The notes below the pieces were generated by a model. The model was not told the origin of the DNA. It saw nothing but the letters and a program-made list of their open reading frames with translations, and did not search any database. A stretch of DNA of 64,000 nucleotides from Cellulomonas sp. (GTDB lineage Bacteria; Actinomycetota; Actinomycetes; Actinomycetales; Cellulomonadaceae): positions 372,001 to 436,000 of the forward strand of contig NZ_JAGIBD010000001.1 of assembly GCF_017744555.1 (NCBI RefSeq), in the 5' to 3' direction. Shown piece by piece: positions 34,203 to 43,256 of the stretch (position 1 is its first letter; every line of letters starts with the position of its first letter). Made by a program: the position numbers and the translations under genes.

Positions 34203-35023
34203 GCCGACCCGAACCGCCGGTCCGCCCGGCCGTCCGGATCACCGTCGGGCAGGTCGCCGTGAGCGACGACCGGGCGGCGAACCGCCAGCTCGTCGCCGAG
34301 GCGTTCTCGGTCGCCGCGCACCGCCGCTCGGACCTGCTCGTGCTGCCCGAGTACACCTCCGCGTTCGACCCGCACGGCGTCGGGGCGGCCTACGCCGAGC
34401 CGCTGACCGGACCGTTCGTCCGCCTGCTGCGCGAGCGTGCCGAGGCGACGGGCGTCGCGGTCGTCGCCGGGACCGTGCTGCCCGGCACCGGCGACCTGGC
34501 CGTCAACGCCGTGGTCGCGGTCGACGGCACCGGCGAGCTGGTCGGCGTGTACCGCAAGGTCCACCTGTACGACGCGTTCGGCCACCGCGAGTCCGACCGC
34601 CTGGAGGCGGGCCCCGCCGACGCCCCACCGGTCGTGCTCGACGTCGCCGGCGTTCGGTTCGGGGTGCTCACCTGCTACGACCTGCGCTTCCCGGAGTCGG
34701 CGCGGCGGCTGGTCGACGCGGGCGCGGACGCGCTCGTCGTCCCGGCGGCGTGGGCCGACGGCGAGCACAAGGCCATGCACTGGCGCACGCTCGCGATCGC
34801 GCGCGCCATCGAGAACACGTCGGCCGTCGTCGCGGTCGGTCAGGCCGGCAAGGGTGTGGTCGGCCGCTCGATCGTGGTCGGGCCGGACGGCGTCGTGGGC
34901 CTCGAGCTGGACGACGAACCGGGGCTGCGGACCGTGGACCTCGACGCCGAGGCGCTCGCGGCCGTGCGGGAGCGGAACCCGTCGCTCGCGAACCGGCGCT
35001 ACCGGGTGGTCCCGAAGGACTGA
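34199..35023 (+). CDS. Carbon-nitrogen hydrolase (nitrilase superfamily)
   Basis: 274 residues. The Glu-Lys-Cys triad is complete: Glu in LLVLPEYTSAF, Lys in YRKVHLYDAFG, Cys in VLTCYDLRFPE. It belongs to the Nit/omega-amidase-like branch that hydrolyses small amides. Third gene of the mca operon (ATGA overlap), so its amide substrate may come from thiol-conjugate breakdown or be a damaged metabolite such as deaminated glutathione-type products; this is inference. It ends 18 bases from the convergent hemolysin III gene. Confidence 0.88.
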   Translation: MSRPEPPVRPAVRITVGQVAVSDDRAANRQLVAEAFSVAAHRRSDLLVLPEYTSAFDPHGVGAAYAEPLTGPFVRLLRERAEATGVAVVAGTVLPGTGDLAVNAVVAVDGTGELVGVYRKVHLYDAFGHRESDRLEAGPADAPPVVLDVAGVRFGVLTCYDLRFPESARRLVDAGADALVVPAAWADGEHKAMHWRTLAIARAIENTSAVVAVGQAGKGVVGRSIVVGPDGVVGLELDDEPGLRTVDLDAEALAAVRERNPSLANRRYRVVPKD

Positions 35024-35041
35024 CGGTCGCGTCCGCGCCCG

Positions 35042-35713
35042 TCAGGCGTACACGTACGACGCGATCGACACCGCGATGTAGTGGCACGCGAAGGCCAGCA
35101 CGGTGAGCGCGTGGAACACCTCGTGGAACCCGAACCAGCGCGGGCTCGGGTTGGGGCGCTTGAGCCCGTAGACGACCGCGCCGAGCGTGTACGCGAGCCC
35201 GCCGGCGGCGACGAGCCAGATGACCTCGGGGCCGCTGCCGCGGTAGAACGCCGGCAGGAACCAGACCGCGACCCACCCGAGCGCGACGTACACCGGCACG
35301 TACAGCCAGCGCGGCGCGCCGAGCCAGAACACCCGGGACAGCAGCCCGACCAGGGCACCGGACCAGACGACGATCAGCAGCACCTTCGCCGTCTGCGGGG
35401 GCAGCAGCAGCACCGCGAGCGGCGTGTACGTGCCCGCGATGATGAGGAAGATGTTGGTGTGGTCGAGCCGGCGCAGGATGCCGCTCACGCGCGGCGACCA
35501 CGTCCCCCGGTGGTAGATCGCGCTCGTGCCGAACAGCATCACGGCGGTGAGCCCGAACACCGCGGTCGACCACTTGGCGGCGGGCGTGGGAGAGAGCACG
35601 ACGAGCACGACCGACGCCGCGAGGACCAGCGGCGCGACGCCCGCGTGGATCCAGCCCCGCAGCCGGGGCTTGACGGACTCGGCCACCTGCTCGACGGCTC
35701 GCGAGACGCTCAC
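35042..35713 (-). CDS. Hemolysin III / TrhA family membrane protein
   Basis: About 223 residues from GTG 35713, which has GAGGA eight bases upstream; GTG 35782 would add 23 Ser/Pro-rich residues. Seven membrane helices with the PAQR-like conserved residues SAIYHRGTW (Ser, His), RRLDHTNIFLIIAGTYTP (Asp, His), and C-terminal FHEVFHALTVLAFACHY, which together bind a metal. TrhA homologues link to membrane-fluidity control. It is divergent from the cis-prenyltransferase gene, with a double inverted-repeat operator between them. Confidence 0.88.
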   Translation of the reverse strand: MSVSRAVEQVAESVKPRLRGWIHAGVAPLVLAASVVLVVLSPTPAAKWSTAVFGLTAVMLFGTSAIYHRGTWSPRVSGILRRLDHTNIFLIIAGTYTPLAVLLLPPQTAKVLLIVVWSGALVGLLSRVFWLGAPRWLYVPVYVALGWVAVWFLPAFYRGSGPEVIWLVAAGGLAYTLGAVVYGLKRPNPSPRWFGFHEVFHALTVLAFACHYIAVSIASYVYA

Positions 35714-35813
35714 GGTGACATCCTCGCGCAGCGACGAGGATCCGGACGGCGACGCCGGGCGGGGCGCGGAGGAGGCGGTCACAGAGGGGCTCGTCTCGTC
35801 GGAGGGGCGTAAC

Positions 35814-35844
35814 TTACGAAACCGTAGGTTACGGCACCGTAACC
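35814..35844. promoter_or_regulatory. Double operator between hemolysin III and cis-prenyltransferase genes
   Basis: Two copies of TTACGNNNCCGTA at 35814-35826 and 35829-35841; the second lies in a perfect 18-bp palindrome GGTTACGGCACCGTAACC (35827-35844). TAAGTT on the minus strand (35811-35816), a possible -10 of the hemolysin III gene, overlaps it. Confidence 0.65.
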
Positions 35845-36009
35845 TGGGTGTCGACCGCCCGCGCGTGACGATGCTCGCCGGACGACGGCGGTGCCGCGCG
35901 GGAGGGGGACGAACCTCCCGACCCGCCCACGGCGTCCTGTGACGGCCGGTACGGTGAACCTCGTCCGACCCCTCCCGGACCTCGCCCCGAACGTCACGAG
36001 GAGCGCTGC

Positions 36010-36771
36010 GTGCGTCTGCCCCACCCGCTCTACGGGCTGTACGAGCGCCGTCTGGCGGCCTCGCTCCCGGCGGACCGGGTGCCCCGCCACGTCGGGGTCA
36101 TCCTCGACGGCAACCGCCGGTGGGCCCGCAGCATCGGCGAGTCCACCGCGACCGGCCACCAGCGCGGCGCCGACAAGATCGCCGACCTGCTCGAGTGGAG
36201 CGAGGACATCGGCGTCGAGGTCGTCACGCTGTGGATGCTGTCCACTGACAACCTGGAGCGCGCCCCCGAGGAGCTCGACCCGCTGCTCGCGATCATCGAG
36301 TCGGCCGTCCGTTCGCTCGCCGCCACCCGGCGCTGGCGCCTGCAGCCCATGGGCGCGCTCGAGCTGCTGCCGGAGCACACGTCGGCCGCGCTGCGGGACG
36401 CGCAGGAGGCGACCCGGGACGTCGTCGGGCTGCACGTCAACGTCGCCGTCGGGTACGGCGGCCGCCGCGAGATCGCCGACGCCGTCCGGTCGTTCCTGCG
36501 GGAGCACGCCGAGGCCGGCACCGACCTCGACGAGCTCGCCGAGGCGTTCGACATGGAGCACATCGCCGAGCGGCTCTACACCAAGGGCCAGCCCGACCCC
36601 GACCTCGTGATCCGCACCTCCGGCGAGCAGCGGCTCGGCGGGTTCCTGCTGTGGCAGAGCGCGCACTCCGAGTTCTACTTCTGCGAGGCGTACTGGCCCG
36701 ACTTCCGGCGCGTCGACTTCCTGCGCGCGTGCCGCGCGTACGCCGCGCGCGAGCGTCGTCTCGGTCGCTGA
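36010..36771 (+). CDS. Isoprenyl (cis-prenyl) transferase
   Basis: 253 residues of the UPP synthase family. Catalytic Asp 33 in VGVILDGNRRWARSIG, VGYGGRREIADAV, and the C-terminal DLVIRTSGEQRLGGFLLWQS, YFCEAYWPDFR. It condenses isopentenyl diphosphate in cis onto an allylic primer. Divergence from hemolysin III matches the short-chain Z-farnesyl diphosphate synthase gene of mycobacteria, so it may make the primer rather than full undecaprenyl diphosphate. GTG has GAGGAG seven bases upstream. Confidence 0.9.
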   Translation: MRLPHPLYGLYERRLAASLPADRVPRHVGVILDGNRRWARSIGESTATGHQRGADKIADLLEWSEDIGVEVVTLWMLSTDNLERAPEELDPLLAIIESAVRSLAATRRWRLQPMGALELLPEHTSAALRDAQEATRDVVGLHVNVAVGYGGRREIADAVRSFLREHAEAGTDLDELAEAFDMEHIAERLYTKGQPDPDLVIRTSGEQRLGGFLLWQSAHSEFYFCEAYWPDFRRVDFLRACRAYAARERRLGR

Positions 36772-36939
36772 GACGGCCCGGGCCCGACTCGCCGACGACA
36801 CGCCGAGCGGCCGGGCGACCCTGCCGCATCACCCAGGTGAACGTCCCGTGACGAGTGCGCGTGTCTGCGCGGGCATGTCGGAGGCCGGGGTTACGTTCCG
36901 CCTAGAGGACGGCGACCGCCGTCCCCGGGAGGCCAGCCC
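36772..36939 (+). other. Leader region before the phoH small ORF
   Basis: No gene seen. TACGTT at 36892-36897 fits a -10; a 7-bp hairpin GGACGGC/GCCGTCC (36907-36924, GACC loop) ends two bases before the GGGAGG ribosome site at 36927-36932, so translation of the small ORF could depend on RNA folding. Confidence 0.4.
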
Positions 36940-37083
36940 ATGGAGCATCCGCTCCGGGAGGAGGGCCGGACCCGGCCCTTCGCACCGGAGGGGCCGACCG
37001 CCCCCGTCCCGTCGCCGATCGTCGGATCCCCCGGCCCGCCTGCGCGGACTGCCGACGTGAGGCGCCCTGAACGGCGCAGCTAG
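36940..37083 (+). CDS. Small ORF directly upstream of PIN-PhoH, possible antitoxin
   Basis: 47 codons, ATG to TAG, with GGGAGG seven bases before the start and the stop 18 bases before the phoH start codon. The peptide begins MEHPLREEGRTRPFAPEGPT and is rich in Pro and Arg with no hydrophobic segment, consistent with an unstructured binding peptide. In mycobacteria the PIN-PhoH gene phoH2 is preceded by a small antitoxin ORF (phoAT). No sequence similarity is claimed here; the case rests on position and ribosome site. Confidence 0.4.
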   Translation: MEHPLREEGRTRPFAPEGPTAPVPSPIVGSPGPPARTADVRRPERRS

Positions 37084-37101
37084 CGCCGGAGGGAGCCTGC
37101 C

Positions 37102-38493
37102 GTGGTCAGCAAGGCACAGCACGTCACGGACGCCGTCCCCAGCGACGACCCCAGCACCGCCGACGGACGCATCACCTACGTCCTCGACACGTCCGTGCTC
37201 CTGTCCGACCCCAAGGCCATCCTGCGGTTCGCCGAGCACGACGTGGTCCTGCCCGTCGTCGTGATCACCGAGCTCGAGGGCAAGCGGCACCACGCCGAGC
37301 TCGGGTACTTCGCGCGGTCCGCCCTGCGGATGCTCGACGACCTGCGCCTCAAGCACGGACGCCTCGACGCGGCGCTCCCGATCGGCGACCTGGGCGGGAC
37401 CCTGCGCGTCGAGCTCAACCACACCGACCCGTCCGTGCTGCCGGCGGGCTTCCGCCTCGGCGACAACGACACCCGCATCCTGGCCGTCGCGGCGAACCTC
37501 GCGGCCGAGGGGCGCGACGTCACCGTCGTGTCCAAGGACCTGCCGATGCGCGTCAAGGCGTCCGCGGTGGGCCTGCGGGCCGAGGAGTACCGTGCCGAGC
37601 TCGCGGTCGACTCCGGGTGGACCGGGATGGACGCGCTCGACCTCACCGAGCAGCAGATGTCGGACCTGTGGGAGCACGAGTCGATCGCGCTCGCGGACGT
37701 CGACCCCGGGTACCAGTTGGCGGGCGGCGCGGGCGACCCGACCGACCTGCCGTGCCACACGGGCCTCGTGCTGCACAGCCCGCGCGGGTCCGCGCTGGGC
37801 CGGGTCACGGCCGACAAGCACATCCAGCTCGTGCGGGGCGACCAGGACGTGTTCGGCGTGCACGGCCGCAGCGCCGAGCAGCGGATCGCGATCGACCTGC
37901 TGCTCGACGAGGAGGTCGGGATCGTGTCGCTCGGCGGCCGCGCCGGCACCGGCAAGTCGGCGCTCGCGCTGTGCGCCGGGCTGGAGGCCGTGCTCGAGCG
38001 GCGGCAGCACCGCAAGGTCATGGTGTTCCGGCCGCTGTACGCGGTCGGCGGCCAGGACCTCGGCTACCTGCCTGGCAGCGAGGCCGAGAAGATGAACCCC
38101 TGGGCGCAGGCCGTGTTCGACACGCTCGGCGCGCTCGTCAGCAAGGAGGTCGTCGAGGAGGTGCTCGACCGGGACATCCTCGAGGTGCTCCCGCTCACGC
38201 ACATCCGTGGGCGGTCGCTGCACGACGCGTTCGTCATCGTCGACGAGGCTCAGTCGCTCGAGCGCAACGTGCTGCTCACCGTGCTGTCCCGCATCGGGCA
38301 GTCGTCGCGCGTGGTCCTCACGCACGACGTCGCGCAGCGCGACAACCTGCGCGTCGGCCGGCACGACGGCGTCGCGGCGGTCATCGAGGCGCTCAAGGGG
38401 CACCCGCTGTTCGCGCACGTGACGCTCACGCGGTCGGAGCGGTCGCCCGTCGCCGCGCTCGTCACCGAGCTGCTGGAGGGCATCGAGGTCTGA
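37102..38493 (+). CDS. phoH2: PIN-PhoH fusion (PhoH2-type RNase/helicase)
   Basis: 463 residues. N-terminal PIN nuclease domain ([15 protein letters not shown], acidic residues in [10 protein letters not shown] and [14 protein letters not shown]), then a PhoH ATPase domain with Walker [13 protein letters not shown] (Lys 285) and Walker [12 protein letters not shown]. In mycobacteria this protein unwinds and cleaves RNA in a sequence-dependent manner and behaves as a toxin. GTG follows GGAGGGAG. The small ORF upstream is likely cotranscribed. A terminator follows at 38507. Confidence 0.92.
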   Translation: MVSKAQHVTDAVPSDDPSTADGRITYVLDTSVLLSDPKAILRFAEHDVVLPVVVITELEGKRHHAELGYFARSALRMLDDLRLKHGRLDAALPIGDLGGTLRVELNHTDPSVLPAGFRLGDNDTRILAVAANLAAEGRDVTVVSKDLPMRVKASAVGLRAEEYRAELAVDSGWTGMDALDLTEQQMSDLWEHESIALADVDPGYQLAGGAGDPTDLPCHTGLVLHSPRGSALGRVTADKHIQLVRGDQDVFGVHGRSAEQRIAIDLLLDEEVGIVSLGGRAGTGKSALALCAGLEAVLERRQHRKVMVFRPLYAVGGQDLGYLPGSEAEKMNPWAQAVFDTLGALVSKEVVEEVLDRDILEVLPLTHIRGRSLHDAFVIVDEAQSLERNVLLTVLSRIGQSSRVVLTHDVAQRDNLRVGRHDGVAAVIEALKGHPLFAHVTLTRSERSPVAALVTELLEGIEV

Positions 38494-38506
38494 CTCCCGC
38501 CGCGCT

Positions 38507-38542
38507 CGCAGGGCCCTCGCGTCTCGGCGCGGGGGCCCTGCG
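38507..38542. terminator. Terminator between phoH2 and the ABC operon
   Basis: 10-bp stem CGCAGGGCCC/GGGCCCTGCG (38507-38516, 38533-38542) with an inner CGCG pair around TCTCGG. Confidence 0.75.
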
Positions 38543-38543
38543 T

Positions 38544-38605
38544 CGTCTCAGGCGTGCGACGTCTGAGGCGTGCGACGTCCGAGGCAGCGACGTCTCAGGC
38601 CTCGA
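38544..38605. repeat. 16-bp tandem repeat reaching into the end of the ABC ATPase gene
   Basis: Four units: 38544-38559, 38560-38575, 38576-38590, 38591-38605 (CGTCTCAGGCGTGCGA type, the last two one base shorter). The last unit contains the stop codon and final codons of the minus-strand ATPase gene. Confidence 0.85.
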
Positions 38606-39317
38606 CCAGCTGACCGTCCGCGAGCCGGATCACGCGGTCCGCGAGCGCGAGCATGAGCGGGTCGTGCGTCGAGACGATCGCCGTCATGCCCTCCGCCTCG
38701 ACGACCGCACGCAGCAGCGCCATGACCGCGGTGCCGGTCTCGGTGTCGAGCTGGCCCGTCGGCTCGTCCGCGACCAGCAGGCGGGGTGAGTTGGCGAGCG
38801 CGCGGGCGATCGCGACGCGCTGCTGCTGACCGCCCGACATCTCGCCGGGTCGCTGCTGCGCGTGGTCGCCGAGCCCGACGAGGTCGAGCAGCAGGGCGAC
38901 ACGGGCCTCACGGTCGGCCGTCGGGAGGCGGCGGAGCCGGAGCGGGACGCCGACGTTCTCGGCCGCCGACAGCACCGGGACCAGGCCGAACGTCTGGAAC
39001 ACGAACGACACGACGTCGCGCCGCAGCTCCACGAGCCCGCGCTCGTCGAGCGAGGAGACCTCGCGCCCGTCGACGACGACCCGGCCCTCGTCCGGCTTGT
39101 CGAGGCCGCCGATCGCGTTGAGGAGGGTCGTCTTGCCGGACCCGGACCGGCCGACCAGCGCGACGAGCTCGCCGGGGGCGATCGTGAACGACACGTCGCG
39201 CAGCGCGTGGACGGCGGTCGCGCCCGAGCCGTACGTGCGGGTCACGTGCTCGACCCGGACGAGCGCGTCACCCGCTGCGGTCGCGGTGACCACGGGGGCC
39301 GTCGTGGGGCTCGTCAT
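38595..39317 (-). CDS. ABC transporter ATP-binding protein (MacB/LolD type)
   Basis: 240 residues. Walker A LVGRSGSGKTTLL, Q-loop VFQTFGLVPVLSA, signature MSGGQQQRVAIARAL, Walker B LLVADEPTGQLD, H-loop STHD. The DEPTGxLD form is typical of MacB/LolD/FtsE ATPases that work with FtsX-like permeases. ATG 39317 overlaps the stop of the second ATPase gene (ATGA) and has GAGGAGG seven bases upstream. Last gene of a four-gene operon. The tandem repeat at its 3' end includes the stop codon. Confidence 0.92.
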   Translation of the reverse strand: MTSPTTAPVVTATAAGDALVRVEHVTRTYGSGATAVHALRDVSFTIAPGELVALVGRSGSGKTTLLNAIGGLDKPDEGRVVVDGREVSSLDERGLVELRRDVVSFVFQTFGLVPVLSAAENVGVPLRLRRLPTADREARVALLLDLVGLGDHAQQRPGEMSGGQQQRVAIARALANSPRLLVADEPTGQLDTETGTAVMALLRAVVEAEGMTAIVSTHDPLMLALADRVIRLADGQLVEA

Positions 39318-40414
39318 CGGGGCGCCTCCTCGTCGGTGGTGCTGGACGTCGTGCCAGGCGTCGTAGTGGGCGCCGTGGTGGGTGCGGGGACCGCGGCGTG
39401 CCGGCCGGTGCGCGTCGGGGGCTCGCCGTGCGCGCGCCCGTGCGGACCGTGCTCGCCGTGGCCGGAGGGCGGACGCTGCGGCATCGGGCGGTCCGGCCAG
39501 ACGGACACGTGCGACGACTCCAGCGCGAGCCGCACCCGTCCCACGAGGTCCAGCGTCTGCCGGTACTCGCGCGGCAGCTGCACGCGGCCGGCGCGGTCGA
39601 GCACCGCATACTCCTCGGCGACCACGCTCTGCGTCCCGTCCTCCGCGGTGTGCGTGCGGCGCAGCACCTCGGAGCTCGTGCGGCCGTCGCGGATGGCCAC
39701 GGTGCGCTGCACGTGCTCGCTGACGCCCGCGTCGTGCGTCACGACGACGACCGTGGTGCCGAGCTCGCGGTTGACGGTGCGCAGGCCCTCGAGCACGTCG
39801 TGCGACGTCGCGGTGTCGAGCTCGCCGGTCGGCTCGTCCGCGAACAGCACCTCGGGGGAGTTGGCGAGCGCCACGGCGATCGCGACGCGCTGCTGCTCGC
39901 CGCCGGACATCTGCGCGGGCCGCCGGTCGGCGCAGTACCCGACGCCGAGCACGTCGAGCAGGTCGGCCGCGCGCTTCTCCCGTGCGCGGCGCTTCATGCC
40001 CGCGAGCGCCATCGGGAAGGCCACGTTCTCGGTCGACGTCAGGTACGGCACGATGTTGCGGGCCGTCTGCTGCCAGACGAAGCCGACCATCGAGCGCCGG
40101 TAGTCGACCCGCTGCTTCGCGGTCATCGACATGAGGTCCCACGGCCCCACGCGCACGCGGCCGGCCGTCGGGACGTCAAGGCCGGACAGCACCGCGAGCA
40201 GCGTCGACTTGCCGGACCCGGACGCGCCGACGATCGCGACGAGCTCGCCGGACTGCACGAGCAGGTCCAGGCCCTGCAGGGCCTGCACCTCGACGCCCTC
40301 CGACTGGTAGATCCGCACGAGCGAGTCGCACACGATCAGCGCACCGTCGCCGAACGTGCCCGTCTGCCGGCGCGCCCGCTCCTCCAGCGCACCGAGGCTC
40401 TCCGTCACGGTCAT
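39314..40414 (-). CDS. ABC transporter ATP-binding protein with C-terminal AbrB-like extension
   Basis: 366 residues. The ATPase (about 25-245) has Walker A GASGSGKST, VWQQTARNIVPYL, signature MSGGEQQRVAIA, and Walker B VLFADEPTGELD. From about 267 to 308 comes VLDRAGRVQLPREYRQTL followed by GRVRLALE and HVSVWP, the pattern of an AbrB/MazE swapped-hairpin domain, then a His/Pro/Thr-rich tail. Two ATPases beside two permeases suggest a heteromeric MacB-like exporter or stress complex. Upstream permease stop is 13 bases away. Confidence 0.9.
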   Translation of the reverse strand: MTVTESLGALEERARRQTGTFGDGALIVCDSLVRIYQSEGVEVQALQGLDLLVQSGELVAIVGASGSGKSTLLAVLSGLDVPTAGRVRVGPWDLMSMTAKQRVDYRRSMVGFVWQQTARNIVPYLTSTENVAFPMALAGMKRRAREKRAADLLDVLGVGYCADRRPAQMSGGEQQRVAIAVALANSPEVLFADEPTGELDTATSHDVLEGLRTVNRELGTTVVVVTHDAGVSEHVQRTVAIRDGRTSSEVLRRTHTAEDGTQSVVAEEYAVLDRAGRVQLPREYRQTLDLVGRVRLALESSHVSVWPDRPMPQRPPSGHGEHGPHGRAHGEPPTRTGRHAAVPAPTTAPTTTPGTTSSTTDEEAPR

Positions 40415-40427
40415 CGCGTCCTCCCCG

Positions 40428-43256
40428 TCATCGTTCGCCCACCCTCAGCACCTCACCCAGCCGGTCCCGGCGCCGCACCGCCGACTCCACGAGCACTGCC
40501 ACGACGAGCGCGACGAGCACCACGAGCGCGGCTCCCGCGACCGGCAGCCAGTCGACCCGGAGCCGTGCCGCACCCGGCGCACCCGCGAGCGCGTCGAGCC
40601 CGAGCGCCCCGGTCAGCAGCCAGGGCACGCCGACGCCGATGACGCTCCCCGCGACCACGGCGGCCACCGCCAGCGGCGCCAGCTCGCCGAACGTCAGGGC
40701 GCGCGCGGTCCGGGCGTCGAGGCCCTGCGTGCGCAGCGCCGAGACCGTCCGTGCGCGCTCCCGCGCCGTCCCCACGACCGTGAGCACGAGCGCGACGACC
40801 GCGTACCCGGCCAGTGCCAGGCCGGTCGCGACGAGCAGCGCGAGCAGCCCGGCGTTGAACGGCGAGCTGCGCCACTCGGTGAGCCAGCGGTCCAGCTCGG
40901 TGACGGTCACCCCCGTCGTGACGTCGTAGCCGGCGGCGTGCACGGCGGCCGCCGCTCCCGGGCCGTCCACCCAGATCGTCTGGACGGACAGGGGCTCGCT
41001 CGACGTGGCCGCGAGGCGGCTCCAGTCCGCGAGGACGGTGAGGTCCTCGTCCGGGTCGACGGGTTCGGCGGCGGGCGTGCCGTCGTCCGTCGGGCGCAGC
41101 GCGCCGGGCACGGTCGGGAACTGGTCGATGGTGCCGACCACGTCGATCGGCACGGTCTGGTCCACGACCCGGACCTGCGCCGTCACCATCGACGCGACCG
41201 CGGCGGCGCGGGGTGTCGCGAGCACGCGCACGACGTCGCCCTCGCCGAGCGTCGCCAGGCCGTCCGGGACCGGCAGCCCGTGCGCGGCGCGGGCCCGGGC
41301 GAGGTCCGCGGCGTCGACCGCGACGAGCCGGACGGACAGCGCGGCGTCCTCGCCGAGGGTGCGACGGCCCAGCTCGACCGCGCCGGCCACGGCCGTCACG
41401 CCGGGTGCAGCGCGCAGCGCGTGGACGTCCGCGGGCGTGAGCGGGCCGTCCAGCCGGACCTGCGCGCCGACCGTGACGTCCGCCGCGAGCGACTGGCCGC
41501 CGCGGACGGTCACCGCCGTCGTCGCGCAGAACACCACGAGCGCGAGCGACACCGTGAGCGTGAGCAGCGGCACCGCGGTCCCGGCGGTGCGTGCCGCGCG
41601 CGCGGTCGCGACGACGGGCACCAGGCCGCGACGATGGGCGGCCGCCCGTGACATCCCGCGCAGCAGCGGAGGCAGGAGCCGCACGGCGACGACCGTGGCA
41701 GCCGCCGCGAGCAGCACCGGGGTCGCGGCGAGCAGCGGGTCGACGTCGCCCGTGCGTGCCTGTGTGAGGCCGCGGCCGCGCACGGACACCAGGGCGGCCG
41801 CGGCGACGGCCACGAGCGCGAGCTCGACGACGACGCGGCGCGCGCGGCGTCGGCCGAGGAGCCGCTCGCGGTCCGCCCGGTTCGCGGGGAGCCGCTTGCC
41901 GGTCCACGCGCGCGACACGAGCAGGGCGGACCAGACGGCGGGAGCGAGTGCGGCAGCGAGCACCACGAGCGTCGCGACGGCCCACGAGCCGCGGCCCTGG
42001 GGCACGAGGGCCTGCGCAGCCGAGACGCCGACCGCGGCGGCGACCGCGGTGAGCGGCACGCTCTCGGCGAGCGCCCGGACCGCGACCGACGCGACCGACG
42101 CACCCCGCGCGCGCTCGGCGAGCAACAACGGCTCGCGGCGCAGGACGAGCAGCCGCGCGGCGAGCACGAGCGCGAGCCCCCCGGCGGTGGCGAGGCCGAC
42201 GAGCAGGAGCGACACCTGGGCGCGCGACGCGGCGAGGCGGCCGTCGACCGCGTGCAGCACCGGTTCGAGCGTGCTGCGGAAGGTCGGGGTCCGGCCGTCG
42301 CTGCCGGTGAGCATGCCGGGCGCGGCGGACAGGCGGGCCAGCGCCGTCTCGACGGCGTGGGTGGACGGGGCGTCGAACCGGTCGGCGACCACCGGGAACC
42401 GGTAGGTCGTCGTGAGGCGGCGGACGGAGACGCCGAGCAGCAGGTCGGGCAGCGACTCGTCGGTCACCAGGAACCCGACCCGGGCGTCCAGCGGCGAGGA
42501 GGGCGTGACGGGCAGCGGCCCGAGGACGTCGTCCTGGCCGTCCCACACCGGCGCGCCCGGGTCGACCGGGGCGAACACGCCGGTGACCACGGCCTGCACG
42601 CCGCCGCTCGTCGCGCCGGCCACCTCGAAACGGTCCCCGACCGCGAGTCCGGTCCGCGTGGCGACTGGTTCGGAGACGCCGACCTCGAGCACGCCCGTGA
42701 CACCGGCAGGCGGAGCGTCCGGCGCAGCCCCGGAGAGCCAGGTCACCAGGTCGGCCTCGCCCGCGCCGCCGGTCGTGCCCACGTGCACCAGGCGTGCGCC
42801 GTAGCGACCGGCGCCGATCTCGGTGACGGTGAGCCGGGTCGCCACCGACGTCACGGGTGCCTCGGTGCGCGCTCGCAGGGGCGCCGGCAGCCGCAGCCGC
42901 ATGTCGGACGCGGCGTTGGCCTCGAGCTGTGCGGCGTCGTCCTGGCGACCGTCGGCGCTCCGGGCGACGGGGCCCAGCTCGGCCGTGAGGTCGGCCGCAG
43001 GCCCGGCGAGCGCGACGGCCTCGCGGACCCCGTCGTCGGCCGCGTTCGACGTGAGGCGCGGGACGGCGAGCGAGAACAGCACCGTGACCGCGAGGAGCGC
43101 GGCGGCCAGGGCGAGCAGACCGGCGTCCTGGCGGGCGCGGCGCCGCGCGACGAGGAACGCCGCCCCACCGGTCGCGCGCACGGAGGTGCCCAGGCGTGCG
43201 CCGCGGCCTCGGGTGGACGCCGCGGGTGCGGGCGAGCGGCCGACGGTGGAGGTCAT
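40428..43256 (-). CDS. FtsX-like ABC permease
   Basis: 942 residues. One N-terminal membrane helix (LLALAAALLAVTVLFSLAVP), a large extracytoplasmic domain of ~280 residues, a central group of helices (VSLLLVGLATAGGLALVLAA onward), a second external domain and a terminal FtsX triplet (LLALLVATGLALAGYAVVAL, LAVAAVVAGSVIGVGVPWLL, ALVVLVALVVAVLVESAVRR). The cytoplasmic turn ARTVSALRTQGLDARTARAL is the FtsX coupling region. ATG overlaps the previous gene's end by four bases. It works with the ATPases just downstream. Confidence 0.88.
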   Translation of the reverse strand: MTSTVGRSPAPAASTRGRGARLGTSVRATGGAAFLVARRRARQDAGLLALAAALLAVTVLFSLAVPRLTSNAADDGVREAVALAGPAADLTAELGPVARSADGRQDDAAQLEANAASDMRLRLPAPLRARTEAPVTSVATRLTVTEIGAGRYGARLVHVGTTGGAGEADLVTWLSGAAPDAPPAGVTGVLEVGVSEPVATRTGLAVGDRFEVAGATSGGVQAVVTGVFAPVDPGAPVWDGQDDVLGPLPVTPSSPLDARVGFLVTDESLPDLLLGVSVRRLTTTYRFPVVADRFDAPSTHAVETALARLSAAPGMLTGSDGRTPTFRSTLEPVLHAVDGRLAASRAQVSLLLVGLATAGGLALVLAARLLVLRREPLLLAERARGASVASVAVRALAESVPLTAVAAAVGVSAAQALVPQGRGSWAVATLVVLAAALAPAVWSALLVSRAWTGKRLPANRADRERLLGRRRARRVVVELALVAVAAAALVSVRGRGLTQARTGDVDPLLAATPVLLAAAATVVAVRLLPPLLRGMSRAAAHRRGLVPVVATARAARTAGTAVPLLTLTVSLALVVFCATTAVTVRGGQSLAADVTVGAQVRLDGPLTPADVHALRAAPGVTAVAGAVELGRRTLGEDAALSVRLVAVDAADLARARAAHGLPVPDGLATLGEGDVVRVLATPRAAAVASMVTAQVRVVDQTVPIDVVGTIDQFPTVPGALRPTDDGTPAAEPVDPDEDLTVLADWSRLAATSSEPLSVQTIWVDGPGAAAAVHAAGYDVTTGVTVTELDRWLTEWRSSPFNAGLLALLVATGLALAGYAVVALVLTVVGTARERARTVSALRTQGLDARTARALTFGELAPLAVAAVVAGSVIGVGVPWLLTGALGLDALAGAPGAARLRVDWLPVAGAALVVLVALVVAVLVESAVRRRDRLGEVLRVGER

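Noticed and set aside
36829..38418. Minus-strand 529-codon frame opposite phoH2
   Set aside because: Antisense shadow with His/Asp/Arg/Val-rich composition and no domain; phoH2 on the plus strand has complete PIN and ATPase motifs.
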